Positions 57,908 to 64,000 of a stretch of 64,000 nt of DNA are shown one piece after another; within the stretch, counting starts at the first letter, position 1, and every line of letters begins with the position of its first letter. The notes beneath the pieces were generated by a model that did no database searches, was not told where the DNA came from, and was given only the letters and a program-made list of their open reading frames with translations. Location of the stretch: NCBI GenBank assembly GCA_028285495.1, contig JANQPB010000043.1:62001-126000 (forward strand), read 5' to 3'. The DNA comes from Acidimicrobiales bacterium (GTDB lineage Bacteria; Actinomycetota; Acidimicrobiia; Acidimicrobiales; SZUA-35). The position numbers were made by a program, and so were the translations under genes.

Positions 57908-59332
57908 TCATGGCCCGACGACTCGGAACTGGCCCATCATGCCGGTGTCTTCGTGGTCGAGGATGTGGCAGTGGAACATGTAGGGGACGTCGGGGTTGGC
58001 GTAGGTGTTGAACCGAGCCGCGACGACGACCTGTTGGTCGTCGGTCACCAGTACGGTGTCCTCCCAGCCGGCGTCTTCCGGCGGCGGTGGCTCCCCGTCG
58101 ACCTCCAGGATCTGGAACTGGGTCTGGTGGATGTGGAACGAGTGCACACCTTCGCCGACGTTGACGGTCCAGCGTTCGATGTCGTCGAAGTCGACGGTCT
58201 CGTCGATGCGGCTCATGTCCATCTGTTGGCCGTTGATGCCCCAGCCGCCGCCGACCTCGCCCAGCTGGAAGGTCCGGTCGCGGTCGATCATGTCCGGGGT
58301 GATGGGGTCGATCGTCGCGAGCTGCGCCGGCGGGTGCTCGGCGGTCGGCAGCGTCGGGTCGGGCCGCAGCTCGAGGACTCGGCCGAAGGCCTCGTCGAGC
58401 AGGACGGCGCCGCCGTCGCTCGTGTCGACGATGATCTCGGCCCGATCGCCCGGGGCCAGGGTGAGCGTCTCCAGTGGCACCGGGCCTGCGAGGTAGCCGC
58501 CGTCTGAGGCGATCTTGACCATCGATCCGTTGTCGACGCTCAGCTCGTAGACCCGGGCCTGGCTGCCGTTGAGGAGCCGGAGGCGCACCGGCCCGGCCGG
58601 CACGGTCGTGTAGGCGTCCATCGTGCCGTTGACGGTGAGCTCGGGGTTGAGGTCGCCGTTGTCGTCATCGTCGAGTTCGAAGGCGAGCTGGCCGTCCGGC
58701 GTGAACTCGCGGTCCTGCAGGATGACGGGGATGTCGTCGACGCCATAGGTGCTCGGCAGATCGGTGGTGGCCGGGTTGTCGTCGTCGACGATGATGAGAC
58801 CGGCGGCTCCGGCGAAGACCTCCTCGGCCGTGGTCCCCATGAGATGGGGGTGGTACCAGAGGGTGGCCGCCGGCTGGATGACGCGGAAGTCGGCTGTCCA
58901 GGTCTGGCCCGCCTCGATCCGACTGTGGGGACCGCCGTCGTCCTCGGCCGGCACGTCGGCCCCGTGCCAGTGGGTGGTGGTCGTCTCGGGCAGGTTGTTG
59001 GTGACGTCGATGGCGACGAAGTCGTCCGTGTTCCATCGCAGGGTGGGGCCGAGGATCGACGCATCGTTGTAGGAGCGGGTGTCGGCTCGCCGCCCGTCGC
59101 CGAAGTCGTGACTCGACTCGCCGATCGTCAGGTGGTAGCGGGCCACGCCATCGATCATCGTGGGTTCGAGGAGTTCGGGGATCAGGAGTCGGGTGGTCGC
59201 CGGGGTGTCGGGCGGGTTCGCCAGGGCGCCGCCGTCGTCGCCGCCGATGCCTGCGATTCCACACGCCGCACCGAGCAGTGCGCTCCCCAGGAGGAGGACC
59301 GCGGCCGACATCGTTCGTCTCGTGGCCGTCAC
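57908..59332 (-). CDS. Multicopper oxidase (lipoprotein, CueO/laccase type)
   Basis: 474 residues. N-terminus LLLGSALLGAACGIAG is a lipoprotein signal (LGAAC). The four copper motifs are complete: THWHGADVP, LWYHPHLMG, HSFHIHQTQF and YMFHCHILDHEDTGMM. This is a three-domain laccase-like enzyme that oxidises Cu(I), phenols or similar donors with reduction of oxygen to water, located outside the membrane. GTG start at 59332; MSAAVLLLGS at 59311 is an alternative. Four bases separate it from the stop of the O-methyltransferase gene, so both belong to one operon under the TetR operator. Confidence 0.92.
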   Translation of the reverse strand: MTATRRTMSAAVLLLGSALLGAACGIAGIGGDDGGALANPPDTPATTRLLIPELLEPTMIDGVARYHLTIGESSHDFGDGRRADTRSYNDASILGPTLRWNTDDFVAIDVTNNLPETTTTHWHGADVPAEDDGGPHSRIEAGQTWTADFRVIQPAATLWYHPHLMGTTAEEVFAGAAGLIIVDDDNPATTDLPSTYGVDDIPVILQDREFTPDGQLAFELDDDDNGDLNPELTVNGTMDAYTTVPAGPVRLRLLNGSQARVYELSVDNGSMVKIASDGGYLAGPVPLETLTLAPGDRAEIIVDTSDGGAVLLDEAFGRVLELRPDPTLPTAEHPPAQLATIDPITPDMIDRDRTFQLGEVGGGWGINGQQMDMSRIDETVDFDDIERWTVNVGEGVHSFHIHQTQFQILEVDGEPPPPEDAGWEDTVLVTDDQQVVVAARFNTYANPDVPYMFHCHILDHEDTGMMGQFRVVGP

Positions 59333-59336
59333 GGAC

Positions 59337-59993
59337 CTACCGCTTCCGCAGGAGCGTCAGGCCGTCGCCGATCGGCAGCATGACCGTGTCCCAGCGTTCG
59401 TCGGTGGTCCTGGCATCGTTGAACGCCTGAATCGCCTTGGTGTCGTCGTTGTCGGTGTCGGCGTCGAGCACGGATCCTCGGCGCAGGACGTTGTCGACCA
59501 CGACCACCCCGCCATGGCGGAGTCGGGCGTGGACGAGGTCGAGGTAGGTCTCGTAGCCCGTCTTGTCGGCGTCGATGAACGCCAGGTCGAACGGCGGCTC
59601 GACGGGGATCTCGGCGAGGCTGTCGGCAGCCGGCCCGAGCCGGAGCTCGATGCGGTCATCCAAGCCGGCCTCCTGCCAGGCGACGCGGGCGATCGACGTC
59701 CACTCCTCGGAGACGTCGAGGCAGAGGAGGCGCCCACGTTCGTCGAGACCTCGGGCGATGCAGATGGCGGAGTACCCGGTGAACGTGCCGACCTCGAGGG
59801 CCCGCTCAGGAGCCACGACTCGGGTCAACCACGTCAGCAAGGCCCCCTGCTCGGGGGCGATCTGCATGCGAGCGAAGGGGCCGGTCTGCTCCGCTGTCGT
59901 GGCGGCGAGCCGCTGCAGGACCGCATCGGGCGGCGTGCCGTGTTCGACGACGTAGGCGTGCAGTTCGTCGCCGAGTCCGAATCGTTGGCTCAT
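59337..59993 (-). CDS. Class I O-methyltransferase (caffeoyl-CoA/COMT family)
   Basis: 218 residues. Family motifs: ARMQIAPEQGALLTWLTRVVAPERALEVGTFTGYSAICIA, LLCLDVSEEWTSIARVAWQEAG, FDLAFIDADKTGYETYLDLVHARLRHGGVVVVDNVLRRG. The acidic DADK and N residues bind the divalent metal and the catechol. Cation-dependent methylation of catechol-like substrates is expected. It precedes the multicopper oxidase gene, which could oxidise the same kind of phenols. Divergent from the TetR gene across a perfect palindrome. Confidence 0.92.
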   Translation of the reverse strand: MSQRFGLGDELHAYVVEHGTPPDAVLQRLAATTAEQTGPFARMQIAPEQGALLTWLTRVVAPERALEVGTFTGYSAICIARGLDERGRLLCLDVSEEWTSIARVAWQEAGLDDRIELRLGPAADSLAEIPVEPPFDLAFIDADKTGYETYLDLVHARLRHGGVVVVDNVLRRGSVLDADTDNDDTKAIQAFNDARTTDERWDTVMLPIGDGLTLLRKR

Positions 59994-60021
59994 GGCGTTG
60001 CTCCTGGATCGCTTGGTCGGG

Positions 60022-60057
60022 CTTGCACAGCGTACAATTTTCTGTACGCTGTGCAAG
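60022..60057. promoter_or_regulatory. Perfect 15-bp-arm palindrome, probable TetR operator
   Basis: CTTGCACAGCGTACA (60022-60036), six bases ATTTTC, then TGTACGCTGTGCAAG (60043-60057). It fills the 66-bp gap between the TetR and O-methyltransferase starts. It contains TACAAT (60033-60038), a -10 box for the TetR gene, so binding would block both directions. Confidence 0.85.
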
Positions 60058-60059
60058 TA

Positions 60060-60710
60060 GTGGGCCTGCGAGCGAGGAACACCGAGCAACGACGGCAGCG
60101 GATCCTGGCCGCAACCCGTGAGCTCATCGCCAGCAACGGTGTGCACGGCTGGTCGATGCGGAAGGTGGCGGACGCCGCTGATGTCTCGGTCCCGACCCTG
60201 TACAACCTGTTCGGATCGAAAGACGAGATCCGGGCTGCGCTGGTCGGCGGGTTCTTCGACGAGCTCGACCGCTCGCTCGGCGAGGGCGGACCACCGGACG
60301 AGCCGATCCAGCGGGTGTTGGCCTTCGTCACCGCCGGTGTCGACACCGTCGTGGCCCGGTCCGCCACCACTCGGCCGGCTTTGCTCGCACAAGAGCATGG
60401 TGGGGGCGGCGAGCACCGCACGACCCCGATGGCCGTCGAACGTCAGCGGGCGGCGATCCAGGCCGCGATGGACGCCGGACACCTCCGGGCCGATCTCCGC
60501 TCCGACCTGCTCGCCGCCCAGGCGTACGACGGCTTCCACCGAGCGGCCATCCTGTGGGCGAGAGGCACGCTGGACGCGTCCGGCTTCCGTTCGCAGGCAC
60601 GCTATGCCGTCTGCGTCTGCCTGCTCGCGGTCGCCACCGATGCGTCTCGCCCCGACCTGCTTCGCGCCTGCCGAGACCTGGAGCGTGAACTCGGTCCAGC
60701 GACACCGTGA
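60060..60710 (+). CDS. TetR-family transcriptional regulator
   Basis: 216 residues. N-terminal HTH: RRQRILAATRELIASNGVHGWSMRKVADAADVSVPTLYNLFGSKDEIRAAL, ending with the classical YNLFGSKDE. The C-terminal domain (TTRPALLAQEHGGGGEHRTTPMAVE) is of the TetR_C type that follows short N-domains. GTG start at 60060 is three bases after the palindrome, so the protein probably represses itself and the O-methyltransferase-multicopper oxidase operon; the inducer may be a phenol or metal. Some uncertainty in the start: the sequence GLRARN could begin at other codons. Confidence 0.85.
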   Translation: MGLRARNTEQRRQRILAATRELIASNGVHGWSMRKVADAADVSVPTLYNLFGSKDEIRAALVGGFFDELDRSLGEGGPPDEPIQRVLAFVTAGVDTVVARSATTRPALLAQEHGGGGEHRTTPMAVERQRAAIQAAMDAGHLRADLRSDLLAAQAYDGFHRAAILWARGTLDASGFRSQARYAVCVCLLAVATDASRPDLLRACRDLERELGPATP

Positions 60711-60867
60711 CCGCCCGGCGGCCAGCACGAGGCGTTGCCAACGGATCTCGGTGCGAACGCAGCCGGCGTCGGCTTCCGCCATCGCATCGAGGAGGGGCCC
60801 AGCCGCGGCAGTCCCGGCGTTCCCCGACGGCCGGAGATCCGCCATCCATCCGCCGCCTCCGCTGACC

Positions 60868-60873
60868 TACGCT
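60868..60873 (+). promoter_or_regulatory. -10 box TACGCT of a probable leaderless promoter
   Basis: TACGCT, seven bases, then the ATG at 60881 of the kelch-like lipoprotein gene. Confidence 0.5.
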
Positions 60874-60880
60874 GTCGTCG

Positions 60881-62134
60881 ATGCCCCGACGTCTTGGTCT
60901 GGTCTGGTTGGCGCTGCTGGCCGTGGCCTGCACGGCCGGATCGGAGGTCGAGGTCGGACCGGTCGCTCCCGCGTCGACCTCAGCCCGGATCGGAGGCGAG
61001 GCGACGACGTCGAGCGTCGCCATGGCCACCTCGATGTCGGCTCCGGTCGACCTGCGTCCGTTGACCGGGCGGTTGCTCACCCTGCCGGGATGGCTGATCC
61101 CCCGCGGTGGGCACAGTGTCATCTGGACGGGGTCGGAGCTGATCGTGTGGGGCGGCTGGTCGGACGAGCGGGCGACGACCTCCTTCGCCGACGGGGCTGC
61201 CTACGATCCGGCAGACGGGTCGTGGCGCCAGCTGCCGCCCTCGAACCTGGACGGCCGGGCCTACCACGAGGCGGCCTGGACCGGGTCGGAGATGCTGATC
61301 GTCGGGGGGCAGTCCGAGCCGGGCCGCGTCGTCGTCGACGGCGGGGCCTACGACCCCGGGACCGGCACCTGGCGTGCGATCCCGGATGTCGGCATCGAAC
61401 ACGAGGCGACCTCGCCGCCGCCGGTCGAGTCGGCGTGGACCGGCAACGAGCTCGTGATCTGGTACCGGGGCCGGGGGACCGTCGTCGCCTACTCACCCGA
61501 CCGGTCGTCCTGGTCCTCCCTGCCCGACCTCGACCTGCCCGGGGCCCGGAACCTCGGCGCGCTCCACTGGACCGGCATCGAGCTCGTGGCCCTGGCCGGG
61601 GAAGGGCCGGGCGTCATGTCGGCCGCCACGCTGCGGCCGGGTCGCAACGCCGACTGGATCGACCTGCCACCCGTCGACTTCGGGCGGGCGGGCGCCGCCA
61701 GTGACCCGTTCCCATCGAACTCTTCCGTCGCCGCCGGTCGACTCGTGGTGTGGTCTCGGAGCGGGAGCGAGGCACCCAGCTTCATGCTCGATCTCGACGG
61801 TCGGCGGTGGGAGGAGATCCCGACGGTGCCGGTGGCCGCCTGCGAGGGACACATGGCGCCGCTGAGCATGGGAACGCAGCTGCTCGTCATGGACACCTGC
61901 GTCGGTACCGATCTGGGGGGCGCAGCGCTGTTCGACGCCGAGGCCCGCACGTGGGAGGTCGTGCAGACCGGGCCCGACGGTCAGGCCAACCTCGGCGAGG
62001 CCGTCTGGACCGGGACCGAGGCGCTCGTGGTGGAGACCACCTGCTGTTTCGGCGCCGGCGACCGGCCGTTCGAGTGGTCCGGCACGCGCTACCTCGTCGA
62101 CCGGCTCAGCGGCCGGGCCGACTCCGGCCCGTAG
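60881..62134 (+). CDS. Kelch-like beta-propeller lipoprotein
   Basis: 417 residues. RRLGLVWLALLAVACTAGSE is a lipoprotein signal with lipobox LAVAC. The rest is a repeated beta-propeller pattern with HSVIWTGSELIVWGG, AAWTGSEMLIVGG, SAWTGNELVIWY, LHWTGIELVALAG and AVWTGTEALVVET, each about 50-60 residues apart. Such WTG-type kelch propellers sit on the outer face of actinobacterial membranes and bind ligands or proteins. The ECF sigma gene follows after about 100 bp, and this propeller may be a sensor or target; no direct evidence. Confidence 0.8.
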   Translation: MPRRLGLVWLALLAVACTAGSEVEVGPVAPASTSARIGGEATTSSVAMATSMSAPVDLRPLTGRLLTLPGWLIPRGGHSVIWTGSELIVWGGWSDERATTSFADGAAYDPADGSWRQLPPSNLDGRAYHEAAWTGSEMLIVGGQSEPGRVVVDGGAYDPGTGTWRAIPDVGIEHEATSPPPVESAWTGNELVIWYRGRGTVVAYSPDRSSWSSLPDLDLPGARNLGALHWTGIELVALAGEGPGVMSAATLRPGRNADWIDLPPVDFGRAGAASDPFPSNSSVAAGRLVVWSRSGSEAPSFMLDLDGRRWEEIPTVPVAACEGHMAPLSMGTQLLVMDTCVGTDLGGAALFDAEARTWEVVQTGPDGQANLGEAVWTGTEALVVETTCCFGAGDRPFEWSGTRYLVDRLSGRADSGP

Positions 62135-62235
62135 CCGGCGCTCGCGTGCGGGCAGGCCGCAGCGCACCGACGGCGGAGATTTCTCGCCCATCGTGTCAAC
62201 CTCGTCGGTCCCGGGCTGCGTCAACGAGCTAGAGG

Positions 62236-62751
62236 GTGCTGGACGTGGACGATGACCAACTTCAGGCGTTTCTCGAGACCGACTACGACCGGGTCGTCCG
62301 CGCCGTCACGGCGGTCTGTGGCGACCGTCAACGGGCTCAGGACGCAGTTCAGGACTCGCTGGTCGACGCCTGGAAGCGATCGAGGAGCTTGGACGACGTG
62401 GGTCGGTGGGTGACCGTCGCGGCCATCAATCGGGCCCGGAGTCGTTGGCGCAGCCACGCCGCCGAGCAGCGAGCGTTCGAGCGGTTGGCCACCCAGCGAG
62501 CGAACCGTGCGCACCCCGAGCCCGAGTTCTTCGATGCCCGCCTGGCCGCAGCCCTGAAGTCGCTGCCTCGAGCCCAGCGCCAGGTCGTGGCGCTGCACTA
62601 CCTCATGGACCTGTCGATCGCCGACATCGCCGGCTGCCTTGGGTCGGCCGAGGGCACCGTGAAGACCCACCTCCATCGGGGCAGGGCCGCGCTCCGGGCA
62701 GCACTGGAGCCGACGGCCGAGCGGGAGGGTGACTCGCGTGCCCGATCTTGA
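62236..62751 (+). CDS. ECF sigma factor (SigE/SigM-like)
   Basis: 171 residues. Region 2 reads FLETDYDRVVRAVTAVCGDRQRAQDAVQDSLVDAWKRSRS and WVTVAAINRARSRWR; region 4 reads LPRAQRQVVALHYLMDLSIADIAGCLGSAEGTVKTHLHRGRAALRA. Both core-binding and promoter-reading parts are intact. Start is GTG at 62236, or GTG 62245 in the same frame. Stop at 62749-62751 overlaps the start of the membrane partner by 14 bases, so the two are translationally coupled as a sigma/anti-sigma pair. Confidence 0.9.
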   Translation: MLDVDDDQLQAFLETDYDRVVRAVTAVCGDRQRAQDAVQDSLVDAWKRSRSLDDVGRWVTVAAINRARSRWRSHAAEQRAFERLATQRANRAHPEPEFFDARLAAALKSLPRAQRQVVALHYLMDLSIADIAGCLGSAEGTVKTHLHRGRAALRAALEPTAEREGDSRARS

Positions 62752-64000
62752 CGACCAGATCCGCGAGTCGCTCGGACGGCTCACGGGCCCGAGCGGGGAC
62801 GGCGGGCGCGTCACGCTCGATCAGCTGCACGCTCGACGGCGGAGACGGACACACCGGCGACGGGCCGCCGGCGCGCTCCCGGTTCTCGTGGTTGCTGTCG
62901 CCGTGGCCGTTGGTGTCGTCTTCGTCACCGGAGGCGACGGGACATCGGTGACCGCCGGGCCGAGCGAAACCGGGTCGCCAGGCACCGGTCGGTTGAGCGT
63001 GCTGGCGACGGAGGTGGTCGGTGGCGTCGGCGGCACGACGGGGGTGGTCATGCAGTTCGATGGCCCGTTGCCGTCGGGCGAGGTCGGGTTCGCCGACGAC
63101 ATCGTGTCGGTGGACGGCCCGGCTCGCATCACCTACGCCGTTCAAGACCCCGAGCGCGCCCACGTCTGCGATGCCATCCACAACTTCGGATCGATGGCCG
63201 TCGGCACCGTCGACGTCCTCCTTCCTGCCAGCTGGTTCTCCGATGAAGACCGGTCGCACACCAGTCCGTTGACCCGGATCGGTGAGCCCCCGAAGTTCGT
63301 CGTCTGTGGCCCACACCGCGGCTACTACCAGTATTCGATCTGGGGACCGGCCTCGGCAGATCCCGGTGACGTGCGAGTCACCGCGGAGGCCGAGCAGGGG
63401 CGTCTCACCATCGACATCGCCCCGAGCGATCAGCGGGCGACGCCTGGTCCGGGGACCGGCGGCCAGGCGGACGCGCCGGCAACGCCAACGGCTGCGGACT
63501 TCGTGCCCATCTGCCGACGACACGTCGACGAGCACCTCAGCCCCCTGGCGGCGTTCGAACTGGCAACGGACGCACAGGCCAAGGTCTTCGAGCCGGGCGT
63601 CGACAACGGATCGAGGACGGTCGTCCTCTTCGACGACAACGCCTTCTTCCGTTGTCTGGTCAGCGGCGACGCCACGACCGTGTCGGCTGCCGGGGGCGGC
63701 CTCGGGGCCCCGACCGCGACGCTCGCCGACGACCACGTCCAGGTGGTCGGCCAGGACTGGAGCGGCGGCGAGCCGAGCGGCTCGTGTGCCGGGCAGCCGT
63801 GCGGACCGGCAACGGCGAGCTTCCTCGGACGAGTGGGGACGGCGGTGACCGACGTACGGGTCACCCTGCCGGACGGCTCGTCGGCAGAAGCCCGGATCGA
63901 GCCAGACGGCTGGTTCATCGTCGAGATCGACGTGCAAGCCGACGTGCCGCTGTTCCAGCAGCGCATCCGATGGACCCTCGACGACGGCACCCAGCTGGAC
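62738..64000 (+). CDS. Membrane partner of the ECF sigma factor (3' end beyond window)
   Basis: GTG at 62738 with GGGAGGG at about 62722-62728; the frame stays open to 64000, giving 421 codons. Residues 1-45 are cytoplasmic and Arg-rich (LDQLHARRRRRTHRRR), with no zinc finger. One transmembrane helix follows (VLVVAVAVAVGVVFVTGG, about residues 50-67). The outer part has scattered Cys (HVCDAIH, VVCGPHRG, PICRRHVD, FRCLVSG, GSCAGQPCGP) in a beta-rich arrangement. By position it is the likely anti-sigma factor. The end is missing, so domain count is open. Confidence 0.7.
   Translation, partial: MPDLDDQIRESLGRLTGPSGDGGRVTLDQLHARRRRRTHRRRAAGALPVLVVAVAVAVGVVFVTGGDGTSVTAGPSETGSPGTGRLSVLATEVVGGVGGTTGVVMQFDGPLPSGEVGFADDIVSVDGPARITYAVQDPERAHVCDAIHNFGSMAVGTVDVLLPASWFSDEDRSHTSPLTRIGEPPKFVVCGPHRGYYQYSIWGPASADPGDVRVTAEAEQGRLTIDIAPSDQRATPGPGTGGQADAPATPTAADFVPICRRHVDEHLSPLAAFELATDAQAKVFEPGVDNGSRTVVLFDDNAFFRCLVSGDATTVSAAGGGLGAPTATLADDHVQVVGQDWSGGEPSGSCAGQPCGPATASFLGRVGTAVTDVRVTLPDGSSAEARIEPDGWFIVEIDVQADVPLFQQRIRWTLDDGTQLD

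Overview
The window is very GC-rich, densely packed, and has one elongator tRNA-Met. F420-type (LLM) oxidoreductases, an Rv0121-type PPOX protein, paired acyl-CoA dehydrogenase subunits, a FadD3-like ligase, a DosR/DevR-like regulator and TANNNT -10 boxes placed 6-7 nt before start codons all point to a high-GC actinobacterium. It is plausibly a member of the Acidimicrobiia or a related environmental, non-streptomycete group. That taxonomic placement is inference from gene content. No integrase, transposase, phage gene or CRISPR array was recognised.

Layout. 1-2.7 kb: the tail of a TPR-type regulator, then a coupled pair made of a trypsin-like protease and a papain-like YiiX-type protein. 2.7-8.1 kb (minus): PPOX protein, ketopantoate reductase, PEP-mobile-domain protein, cytochrome P450 and an SDR. 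8.2-13.1 kb (minus): a tightly coupled operon encoding a secreted DUF4214 protein, a MauE-like membrane protein, a MauD-like thioredoxin, a Tat-exported protein with a 12-cysteine methylamine-dehydrogenase-light-chain-like domain joined to a cell-wall-binding-repeat-like region, a 23-residue membrane peptide, and a membrane protein carrying an internal lipobox. 13.3-22.8 kb: methyltransferase, TIM-barrel isomerase and SDR, a TetR/amine oxidase divergent pair with a palindromic operator, DinB, LLM, RidA, acyl-CoA carboxylase subunit, CYTH-CHAD. 23-33 kb: a catabolic neighbourhood with a hydratase, RraA-like aldolase, HbpS/GlcG protein, an LLM-VOC fused frame, a form-II CoxL-type hydroxylase, USP, CoA-transferase, DosR-like regulator and TauD dioxygenase. 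33-44 kb: methyltransferase, DUF2207 protein, two acyl-CoA dehydrogenase subunits, MFS exporter, serine hydrolase and hydantoinase.

43.9-49.4 kb (minus): a single protein that joins an ECF-type sigma factor, one transmembrane helix, an extracellular Ig-like domain and about 13 RTX calcium-binding repeats, preceded by a DUF1800-DUF1501 pair. 49.7-52.3 kb: rmlC-rmlB-rmlA for dTDP-rhamnose precursors. 52.4-55 kb: SDR, FadD3-like ligase and tRNA-Met. 55-64 kb: VOC protein, a 10-bp tandem repeat, an ECF sigma/membrane partner pair, an O-methyltransferase-multicopper oxidase operon divergent from a TetR gene across a perfect 15-bp-arm palindrome, a kelch-like lipoprotein, and a second ECF sigma/membrane partner pair that runs off the end.

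The two best candidates for something undescribed are the membrane-tethered sigma factor with an RTX ectodomain (43935-45776) and the mau-like operon around a 12-cysteine secreted protein (8180-13137). The three sigma genes between 44 and 64 kb are each physically tied to a membrane segment, once by fusion and twice by gene overlap.
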